The translations under genes and the position numbers were made by a program. Shown one piece after another: positions 11,401 through 23,400 of a stretch of DNA of 64,000 bases. A model generated the notes under the pieces. That model was not told the DNA's origin. It made no database searches and saw nothing but the letters and a program-made list of their open reading frames with translations. The stretch is from the NCBI RefSeq assembly GCF_964340395.1, contig NC_135558.1, positions 18,777,371 through 18,841,370 on the forward strand. Reading direction: 5' to 3'. The DNA comes from Glandiceps talaboti. Taxonomy: Eukaryota; Hemichordata; Enteropneusta; Spengelidae. The first letter of the stretch is position 1, and the number at the start of each line of letters is the position of its first letter.

Positions 11401-14400
11401 TCGATACAATCCAATATGGCTGCCAGGCAGCCATTTTGTTTCCAATCTTTGCATATCCAGAGCCATAACCCATACATGTGTGGACAGATCTCACTGAATG
11501 TTGTCAACTTGAAAGTGTCACAAACAAGAAATGTTGTGATCAAAACACCGACTGCCAGTTCCTTAAAACTCTATCCTAGTGGGAACTATGTCATTGACAA
11601 TGACTTGTTATAACATGCTATAAACATGCACATGCAAACAAACAAAAGCGTGACATATATATATCCAATTACTATTTAGTATACCTTTAGTGTGATCTTT
11701 AGACAGGCATACTTTGGTTATCTGTAAGAACGTAAATTGGATATATTTTACCAAATCACTTTGAATTTCTACTTTTTTGAAATTAGGGAATAAATATTGA
11801 ACTGAAAAGAAAGGACATTGGAAAAAATGATAATATGTATGGAGAGGGGACAAGTAATGCCGGTTTAACTGCTTTACAGGTTTGTTTATAACATCGTTCA
11901 TGTAGACTTTGGGATTTCCTTTTACAGTTCTAATGACAATTGATTTGCCATTGTTTCTGGACATGCCCAGTCTTTTAAACTAAAATTCATGCCATTAATT
12001 GAGATATATTGGTTTTAATTTCAATTTGCAGGAAAGTCAGTCTACATATAAATGTTACCCTAAATTTGTTAAATTTTAGTAAATGTATTTCTTCGATCTC
12101 GATATTGTAAAATAGATAGTAAATAATTTAAGGTAACGTCTCTAAGAGCCTGCCGTTTATTGAGCTCTGTTGTTCCTCTATCTTACAGAAGGATAAGAAA
12201 ACTCACAAAATCATAACCATTAATCTGTCATATAGCACATTCAAAACTGGTTTGCATTTATCATTTTTTCCCATTCTCACAGATTTTTGATAAAATGGAG
12301 AACTCTGGGGACGTAATTATGCTCAGTTCAGAGGAGGAGCAGGAGGAGGTTGATGAAATTGGTAACGATAAAAGAGTAGGTATTTCATAGTAGGAATATT
12401 TTCTTAAAGTTGGAGAAAATCCATGAGTTTATTTTGTTGATTCATTCTCCTGATCAAGGCAAAATTCCAATTACCTAGACCAGAAACTGAATGACAGTTA
12501 TGTTCTTTGTTTCACTCATTTAGAAGTCTCTAGGAAGCAGTTTTATGATGCTTGACAAATACGAGGAATCAAGGGACTCGTCTACTGAAAAGCAGTCATG
12601 GCAGTGCATCATATGCGATTGGGAGACAGATAACACATCAAAATTGGTGGGCCACATGAAACTTCACATTGGTAGGCCACCCACTTCTTTATTCAGTTTT
12701 CCTCCTTTGACCTTTTCTTGATTAACACAAAGTGAGCTTTCTTGAATATTTTGAGTGTTTGGTGATGTAAAAGTATACTTTCATGTGTTGGTTTCCATTG
12801 TCATCCGTGTTTTGAAAATAAATGTATTTACATGTACATACGTACCTGTATAATCGTAATTGACATTCGTACGTAAATTTATAAATATGCCAATACTATA
12901 AGCTAGATAGAAATAAACTATTTTTCATTGCTCTGCAATATTAACTAGCACAGGTTACTTGCTTAATAATAACAATATCTATTTGAATCACTTTGCAAAC
13001 AGATTTGCTTTCCAAGAATGGTGATGATGATGATTGTAATGTACAGGTAAGTGATAGGTACTATGCTGAAAGACAATAATGTAGTTGACCATTGGCACTA
13101 TTTTATTTTATTATAAGGGGTAAAATAAATAGGTATTGTAAAGTTGAAAAATCCTCAACAAAGTGTGTGAGGAAGTCCTCGATAAATTGTGTTTTCTATA
13201 AGGATCGTTACCCAGATGGTAATTTGTAAAGTATGAAATTCCTAGCTGTGCTAGTATGGCAAAAGCACATTTTGATGAGGGTGTTCTAATATGTATTGGA
13301 CATATATCATGAAAAGTTAAAAAATCCTCAACAAAGTGTTGTTTTGAGTGTGTGAGGAAGTCCTCGATAAATGATGTTGTCTCTTAAGGAGTTCCCCTGA
13401 TGACAAATTAACTGATTAAATAACATAGTATCAGATAGGGTATACTTTTTTGCATAAAATTGGTATCCCCAAATTGTGGGTTTTAGTATTAGCGCAGAGC
13501 CTCCCTGCAATGTTACCCATGGAGGTACCCCAGGCCGTCCCATTACTGACTGCCTCCACGGCCTATTAGGTACTGTAACGTTTCATTGCATTCACTCCAT
13601 TTTACTGTGGTCTACTAGGATTCTTTTACGCACCATGACTGCTGTGGCAAATTTTTTGACAGTTTAAAAATCTGGCATGGCAATCACTGCATGTCACGTT
13701 TTCCCCTCCCATCCCCCTGCGTTGTCTCACGTCCATCCCGTTTTGTCCAGGGTGGCCTGAAACATAGTGTGGGATTAAGTAATCTGTGTAAGCAATTTTG
13801 TGTTTAGACTTGACAGATTATTGGCTGGACTCCTGATTAAGCTGCTTAACCCTTTTTACTCGGCTCGGTAATATACTAAACGCGCGCATGCGTGATAACA
13901 GGCAATTTTGTAATACCCCAACATCGTACAAGTTTTTGCGCCTTTAAAAAGCGAAATAGGGGTACCCGCCATTGACCCGCTATTAGTCACCAGGCTAGGG
14001 AGTCATATATACTTTCCTTTGCTCATACATATACGAATCTGTTGAGTAATCACATAATCTACGCTGCAAAAATCGAAAAATTCCTCACAGAAATTTAAAA
14101 ATGGCGACAAGGCGACAACTCCGTATCGATCCACTGCATGATGAAGATGCTTTCTGGGCTTTTTTTGATCGCATTGACATCGGAAATAGCTCAGAAAGTG
14201 AAGAAGAAGATGAAGACATCGACCAAGATGGTGGCGAAGATGACATAAACGATCAAGAAAATCAACCACCACCGCCAACACCACCACCACCACCACCACC
14301 ATCGCCACCTCCAAGACGTCAACGGTTGAGACAACAACAAGACCCAAATCCACCGATGGCAGATTGGCGTGAAAATATAAACGGTATAAGGCAAGCCCCT

Positions 14401-17400
14401 ATTTACGATCGTGTCAGTGGGCCCACTATAGCTATGCACAACGACAGCCGACCTTTAGATTATTTTAGCATTTTTGTTGACAATATAATTTTACAACTCT
14501 TAGTAGACATGACGAATTTGAACGCAGCAAGGAAGAGGGCAAGACACAACGACAGGGGGGCATGGGTAGACATCGACATAATTGAAATGAAAGCCTTTTT
14601 AGGATTATGTTTAGCGATGGGTGTCATGAAGTTGCCTACATTAGACCTGTACTGGAGAAGGACAGACAGGCTTTTTTGTTGTAATTTTCCTGAGGTCATG
14701 TCAAGAGATCGGTTCCTTCAGATTTATCGTTATTTACATGTCTCCGATGATGACTTACAACAGCCTAGAGGACACCCAAACTATGATAAGCTGTTCAAGA
14801 TTAGACTATTTTTAGATCTCATAAATGCAAAGTTTTTTGATGCTTATATTCTTTCTCGGGAGGTATCCATCGACGAGTCAATTATACCATTCAAGGGAAG
14901 ATTATCATTCAAAGTATTCATAAGAAACAAGCCACATCGATTCGGGATAAAGTGTTGGGTTTTATCTGAAGCAGAGACCGGGTACGTCAAGAGGCTTCAG
15001 ATATATCAAGGTAACTATGTTGTTCATGTTTATATTGACATTGTAATTTATTATTGTGTGCACACTTTTATCAAAGTCACATCATGGTACTGGGTACCTA
15101 TAATTTTTGTTAGTCAATTTATTGTGTAAATAATATCATATTGTATACACAATGTCTTCATAATATTACTAGGTACAGCTATAATTTTTGTTAGTCAATT
15201 TATTGTGTAAATAATATCAGATTGTAGACACAATGTCTTCATAATATTACTAGGTACAGCTATAACTTTTGTTAGTCAATTTATTATGTAAATAATATCA
15301 GATTGTAGACACAATGTCTTCATAATATTACTAGGTACAGCTATAATTTTTGTTAGTCAATTTATTATGTAAATAATATCATATTGTAGACACAATGTCT
15401 TCATAATATTACTAGGTACAGCTATAATTTTTGTTAGTCAATTTATTGTGTGAATAATATCAGATTGTAGACACAATGTCTTCATAATATTACTAGGTAC
15501 AGCTATTATTTTTTGTTAGTCAATTTATTGTGTGAATAATATCAGATTGTAGACACAATGTCTTCATAATATTACTAGGTACAGCTATAATTTTTGTTAG
15601 TCAATTTATTATGTAAATAATATCATATTGTAGACACAATGTCTTCATAATATTACTAGGTACAGCTATAATTTTTGTTTGTCAATTTATTGTGTAAATA
15701 ATATCAGATTGTAGACACAATGTCTTCATAATATTACTAGGTACAGCTATTATTTTTTGTTAGTCAATTTATTGTGTGAATAATATCAGATTGTAGACAC
15801 AATGTCTTCATAATATTACTAGGTACAGCTATAATTTTTGTTTGTCAATTTATTGTGTAAATAATATCAGATTGTAGACACAATGTCTTCATAATATTAC
15901 TAGGTACAGCTATAACTTTTGTTAGTCAATTTATTATGTAAATAATATCAGATTGTAGACACAATGTCTTCATAATATTACTAGGTACAGCTATAATTTT
16001 TGTTAGTCAATTTATTGTGTAAATAATATCAGATAGTAGACACACAATGTCTTCAATTTTACCACAGTAAATAAATTATAATTAGTATATTGTCATTGTA
16101 TTTATTTTGTACACTTCTTATCAAACCCAAATCATGTATGACATGACATGACATACAAATCAGTATACTATTGTATTCAGTCCCTTTCATTTTTGTAAGT
16201 TTGTGAGTCATAATAATAGTGAGACAAACATATAGTTTGATGGATAGATCAATTATCATTTCTCATAAAATAAATGTAACATACGTAGGTATTTTTTACT
16301 CTATTTCAGTATTTGTATTTTTTCAGGGTTCTATTGTATTGTTAGGTGTGTGGTTTTAGTCACAAAATAATCATCAAATACATGACAAACATTTTGAAAT
16401 GAAATTGACATTTTTCTATTTATTATTTATTTCAGGGAAAGAGGGAAACCGACCAGAAGTAGGGCAAGCCAGGCGAGTTGTTTCAGATCTTCTTCAGGGT
16501 TTATTTAATTTAGGTCATCATCTGTATACAGACAATTTTTATACAAGTGTCAGGTTAGCTAACGATCTTTACCAACAGGGAACATTGTTGTGTGGGACAG
16601 TACGATTCAGTTCTGCACTTCCACAAGACATCAAGCTCGCCAACGTTGATAGGGGCACCATGAGATGGAGGATGGCTGGCCCTGTCCTAGCCACTAGCTG
16701 GATGGACAGAAAGCCAGTCTATTTTCTATCAACGATCCATTCACCAGACCATAATGGTGTTCCAGTGACTGTGGATAGACGCCAAGCTGGAGGAACAAGG
16801 GAAGTGCCATGTCCACCATTGCTTCCTGACTACAACAAGTATATGGGAGGTGTGGATCTTTGTGACCAGATGATCCAGTATTATGGGTATGGTAGGAGAT
16901 CAGTTCGCTGGTACCGCCGTGTCCTGTTCTACTGTATAGAAGTGGCCATACTAAATGCGTACATCATCGAAGGCCATGTTACACCTCACATCCGTCAACA
17001 TCATCGGAAGCGATCCCTTTTGGATTTTCGGATCCAATTGATCAACCAGCTGATCGACCAGTGGCGGGCCAATCGTACTCTACAATCTCCACGTAACAGG
17101 GTCACTCAAGAACAACGGTTGGAAGGGCGCCATAGACCAAAGCGTGTGGCAGGTGGAGGAAGACAGTGTGCTGTGTGTACAGAGACCATCAGGCGTTCTG
17201 ATCGACCAGAAGACATAGCACGAGTCCAGAGTAGACATTTTCCACGATCTGTCTTCAAATGTCAACAATGCAATGTGTTCCTATGCATTCAGGATGTCAC
17301 AGATGACCGTGATGGTGGCAGGACATGTTTTGACAGGTATCATGACCTTGTGGAATACTGGCGTTGATCAGTAATTCTGTCAAGTGTGGATTCGTTGTCG

Positions 17401-20400
17401 TTGCAAGTAGTTCTGTCACCTTGCTTGTCTTCTCTGTGTATTAGTGCATTAGAATACATTGCATTGTAAACATTGTTACAACATGACTTACAAGATCCAG
17501 TGTCATCCAGTTACCATTTAGCAACCAGTCTACTGCTTTGAAGATCAATGTATCCTTTTGTATGTGTATGTGTCATTTTGCCTATGTACATGTATGTCTG
17601 CACTTGTATATAAATTGACAGTATCATGATGATATTATGTTTATTTTTTATTTGCATTAGTTGCTCTCATTTCTTTCTTTCCCAAATATTTAGTTGGTCT
17701 AGGCATTGAAAGAATATGTTTTTTTATTAGTTCTGCATGTTGTATCATACACTTGGGTTTTACAGTAGTTATTCATTTGTTACGGTCAAATGATTTTGCT
17801 TACACTTTGGTTAGCCTTAGATAATTGTAATATTGTTTTTTTATTATCAAATTTATTGCTTTAGTAACTCAAAAATAGTACTCCCTGGCAAGTATTTCAG
17901 ACACTGCCCCCCAAAACGAAAATAATTGTAGACAGCTTGGTATATTTTATTTGATTTTAGAAATATCCCCCTGCAACAAAATTCATACATGATTGATATC
18001 GATGTGGCATATTCAATTAGTAATCAAAGCAAAATAACTGTTACCCTTCTATCATTTTCAAACAAATTTAGCTGTACATTTGGCAAGACATTATAGATTT
18101 CTATTTATAAACGTAAAGTTCATGACACACTGCGCTTCAAACATTTCTATTTTGGTTTACTTCTTAGATAAATTTCAAGATTTAGCGACACGTATGATGT
18201 GGCAGTAGTGGTTTCTTTGGATTCAAGTGACAGCAACAGTTTTGATTTAATATTTGTTCTCTTTTCATTTGTTAATTGATGTCTTTGTTGATAGTTGTGT
18301 CACTCACGCTTTTCCAGAGATTTTGTCCCGAAATAAAAGGGTTTTTCCTCTGGTTTTTAGTGCGGAGTGATGTTTATAAGTTTATGTGATTTTCTGTGTA
18401 TGAGGAATGTAAGGGACATGAATAAATGTGTTGGTGGGGGCTACACCAACTGTTGTAAATATGATATATGAGTTCTTGTTATCAATTACATGATTGAATG
18501 GTATGAAATGTGGAGTAATGCTTTCACTTATATCAAATTATCATATGCAAACTAGATAATTTTTGAGATGAAAATCCATTTCTATATCTCAACCTTTACA
18601 TATTATAGTAATATTTCCAATTTGCACCTCAGGTTTTTTGATGCTGATGACTTCAATACAATAACAATATTGAAAATTTCTATTCTCACCAGTACAAATT
18701 TAAAAGTGTGTGATTCTTTGGTTTCACCATTACAAATTAAAAAAAAATGAGTGAAAAACTCAATAACTTTGTAGTATTGGTGGCCATTTTGAATATTTAA
18801 TGAGGTCACATGACCAAAATTTGCATATTTTTGGGACCACTGTCATTTGGTGATTCCAAAAATATATGGTTATGCATGGTCAAACATGGTCAGTTTGGAC
18901 TCAGGCACTCCTGTAATATGACACTTTCACTTGTTGAATGGTATGCATAACATATCAAATAACAGTATGTTTACCTTGTACATAATGACTAAAAACAAAG
19001 ATTTTGAGCCCAAATATTTACATATGCTGTGATATTTGCAGGTCATTCCATAGGTTTATAACATTGAACAATAAAAGTACAAAAAGAAATAAAGATTTTT
19101 TGGTTCCACCATTACAAATTGAAAAAATGAGTGAAAAACTCAATAACTTTGTAGTATTGGTGGCCATTTTGAATATTTAATGAGGTCACATGACCAAAAT
19201 TTGCATATTTTTGGGACCACTGTCATTTGGTGATTCCAAAAATATATGGTTATGCATGGTCAAACATGGTCAGTTTGGACTTAGGCACTCCTGTAATATG
19301 ACACTTTCACTTGTTGAATGGTATGCATAACATATCAAATAACAGTATGTTTACCTTGTACATAATGACTAAAAACAAAGATTTTGAGCCCAAATATTTA
19401 CATATGCTGTGATATTTGCAGGTCATTCCATAGGTTTATAACATTGAACAATAAAAGTGCAAAAAGAAATAAAGATTTTTTGGTTCCACCATTACAAATT
19501 GAAAAAATGAGTGAAAAACTCAATAACTTTGTAGTATTGGTGGCCATTTTGAATATTTAATGAGGTCACATGACCAAAATTTGCATATTTTTGGGACCAC
19601 TGTCATTTGGTGATTCCAAAAATATATGGTTATGCATGGTCAAACATGGTCAGTTTGGACTCAGGCACTCCTGTAATATGACACTTTCACTTGTTGAATG
19701 GTATGCATAACATATCAAATAACAGTATGTTTACCTTGTACATAATGACTAAAAACAAAGATTTTGAGCCCAATTATTTACATATACTGTGATATTTGCA
19801 GGTCATTCCATAGGTTTATAACATTGAACAATAAAAGTGCAAAAAGAAATAAAGATTTTTTGGTTCCACCATTACAAATTGAAAAAATGAGTGAAAAACT
19901 CAATAACTTTGTAGTATTGGTGGCCATTTTGAATATTTAATGAGGTCACATGACCAAAATTTGCATATTTTTGGGACCACTGTCATTTGGTGATTCCAAA
20001 AATATATGGTTATGCATGGTCAAACATGGTCAGTTTGGACTCAGGCACTCCTGTAATATGACACTTTCACTTGTTGAATGGTATGCATAACATATCAAAT
20101 AACAGTATGTTTACCTTGTACATAATGACTAAAAACAAAGATTTTGAGCCCAAATATTTACATATGCTGTGATATTTGCAGGTCATTCCATAGGTTTATA
20201 ACATTGAACAATAAAAGTGCAAAAAGAAATAAAGATTTTTTGGTTCCACCATTACAAATTGAAAAAATGAGTGAAAAACTCAATAACTTTGTTGTATTGG
20301 CGGCCATTTTGAATATTTAATGAGGTCACATGACCAAAATTTGCATATTTTTGGAAACTGTGATATATATAGATTCCATAAATATATAGTTTTCTTGGGT

Positions 20401-23400
20401 CATCCTTGGTCAGTTTGGACACCAGGGGTTATGTTACATGATACTTAAACCCAGTTTATACCCTCTCAGGGGCTCAGGGTTCAAAGGGTTAAAGGACAAC
20501 ACATTATGTCATACATATGCACGTCAATTTGTTTTGTGATACGATCCGATATGGCTGCCAGGCAGCCATTTTGTTTCAATTTTTACATGTCTAGAGCTAA
20601 TACTTGAACATGATTAGACCGATTCTTCTTAAACTTTGTACAAGGACAAGACAATAGATTGTACATATGCACGTCAATTTCCTGGGTGTTACGGTCCAAT
20701 ATGGCTGCCAGACGGCCATTTTATTTCAATTCTTTCATGTCGAGAGCCAATACTTGAACATGACTGGATCAATTTTTCTCAAAGTTGGTATAAAGACAAG
20801 ACAATAGAGTGTACATTTGCATGTCAGGCAGCCATTTTGTTTCAATTTTTACATGTCCAGCACCAATACTTGAACATAACTGGACCGATTCTTCTCAAAC
20901 TCGATACAAGGACAAGACAGTAGAGTGTACATATGCACGTCAATTTCCTGGGTGTAACGGTCCAATATGGCTGCCAGACGGCCATTTTATTTCAATTCTT
21001 TTATGTCCAGAGCCAATACTTGAACATGACTGATCAATTTTTCTCAAAGTTGGTATAAAGACAAGACAATAGAGTGTACATTTGCATGTCAATTTGTTTT
21101 GTGATATGATTCAATATGGTTGCCAGACGGCCATTTTATTTCAATTTTTTCATGTCCAGAGCCAATACTTGAACATGACTGATCAATTTTCCTCGAAGTT
21201 GGTACAAAGACAAGACAGTGTGGAGTACATTTGGACGTCAATTTGTTTTGTGATACGATCCAATATGCCTGCCAGACGCCCATTTTGTTTCAATTTTTAC
21301 ATGTCCACAGCCAATACTTGAACATGCCTGGACCGATTCTTCTCAAACTCGGTACAAGGACAAGACAATAGAGTTTTAATATGCACGTCAATTTCCTGGG
21401 TGTTACGGTCCAATATGGCTGCCAGACAGCCATTTTGTTTGACAGTATCATTGGTGCTATATTTCATACAATCTAATCACACTACCATGACTGGTGGCAA
21501 TTCTCTAAAAACATTCATTGCGGGGACTGAGTCATCTCTGATGACAGCTTGTTAATATATATGTTTTGCAAATTTGTCAGTACTGCAGAAATTCAGATTG
21601 AAACATTTTTTGAATGTGTTTATAACAAAAATTATAACTTCTTTCTCAGATCCATTCCCCATTAGCTGTTGGTGGAGAAGGTGAAGATCTACGAGAATGT
21701 TCAGTGTCTAATGTAACATCACCCAACCACCTCGTTAACGTTGTTAAATCAGTGGCTGATACTAGGAAAAACTCAAAGTCTGCAACCCCTGTACAGAAAA
21801 ACGTAAGTGTTTGAAAGCTGTCCATTGAATACACAGGGAACATTGCACATCCCAGTACTAGGATGTGGCCACATCATAGTGCTAGGAAGAAGAGCATAGC
21901 TATGTACCAGCTGTGAGCCTCACAGCCCCGTTACAGGGTATATTTTTTCACAGCCCTGGTACATGGTTGTGTGAAAAATATGCCTGTTGAATGGATCTGG
22001 AATACTACATCTGTGCCATAACTGTTTTGTACATCCTAGTACCATAGCTGCATACTGCACACAGTTTTGCACATAGCTGTAACAGCTATGGTGGAATAAT
22101 ACCCTGTAGCAACCCATTTGTTCATATCTGACTAGCATTGCTCACATAGCTGTACATGGCTGTGGGAAATACCTATGTTGTAGCTAATTGCTAACATAGC
22201 TGGTACATGGATGTGTGAAAATACCTGTGTTACAGATATGTTAACATAGCTGGTACATGGCAGTGGGAAAAAGCTCTTGTACATGGATGTTGTAAAAACC
22301 TATGCTGCATTGCTATTTTCACATCCATGTTAAATTCATGTTGGCATACCAGTTACACATCTGTCAACTCTAGGTATGTTACACCTGGTGTGTTGGCCAG
22401 AGCTGTTACAGGGATATATATATAGTGCACATAGCTGGTACCAGTTCCCATGGCTCCACTGAGCTGGTACAGCTATGTGCATGCACCATGTCCTAGGTAT
22501 GTGAATGTTACAGGGATGTGCAAGGTTCCCTGTGTAACATGTGTTTTTAGTTCACATTATACAGAGGCGTTTGTGCATTCCTATTGCACCCATTTGTGTG
22601 TACATGTATACTATAATAATAGATGACATCATTAAAGTGTGAGAGCTAGATTTATGATATGTGGATATTAAATAACTTGATACATTTTTATTCTCAAACA
22701 ACAATATAATAACTTCTTTTCCAGTTGAACTCTCCAGTAACTGGGGAAAGTGAAAATATGTCAGAATCTACCGTGTCTCATGAGAACCGTTTGACATTAT
22801 CCCACCACATTGTTGAATCAAAGGCAGTCACAAAGAACAAGTCAGATACTGCATCACCTATAAAGAATGAGGTAAGTGTTTGAAAGCTGACCTTTAATCC
22901 CTACATGTTTCATAGTCAACAGAGGAAATTTTGCACACCTATTTGTAAATTTATACTATAGTGGATAATCATATTGATGCAATATGTTAAATTCAGAAAA
23001 GTCAGACAAACTTTGGACTCATGTATACAAGGAAGTCCTCTATTTCTATATTTTACTGTTACTATAAAGACATGGCAACCACAGGCAAGTCATTGAGGAC
23101 CAGGTTTTTATATGGGTTTCCTTTATAAATTTAACATGGCAGAAAAAAATATGGATTCCATAGATGTCATATACAATAATAATTAAATTAATGCTCGTGT
23201 TATTTTCAAATTTTGATTTGGAAAGCGTATTGAATACATTTGAGCTGATGTGGGGGTGAAGTCCTTTGTAATTGATATTTTGTGTTAAGCCTTGGAAGGG
23301 GATTGGAGAACCCTCATTTTTACAAGTGTTGGTGAATTATATATGGATGAATATGCAAATTAGGTCTAGAAATAGGCATTTTGGTGAAAAATCTGAATCC

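Larger units (their letters stand above)
13850..20488 (+). mobile_element. piggyBac element, nearly complete
   Basis: It begins CCCTTTTTACTCGG directly after TTAA (13,846-13,849) and ends TTCAAAGGG directly before TTAA (20,489-20,492). TTAA target sites and CCCTTT-type ends are hallmarks of piggyBac. The terminal inverted match is short (CCCTTT plus scattered positions). The interior holds a two-exon transposase, an 81-bp satellite inside its intron and a 380-bp satellite 3' of the gene. Length 6.64 kb, long for the superfamily because of the satellites. Inserted in the SET-gene intron between exons 9 and 10. The internal reading frame is open, so it may be young. Confidence 0.8.

Noticed and set aside
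14003-14439. - strand frames opposite the transposase start
   Set aside because: Shadows of the proline- and acid-rich coding strand.
15091-16060. Regular 81-bp repeats as a CRISPR array
   Set aside because: The whole period is conserved with no unique spacers, and the context is a eukaryotic transposon intron.
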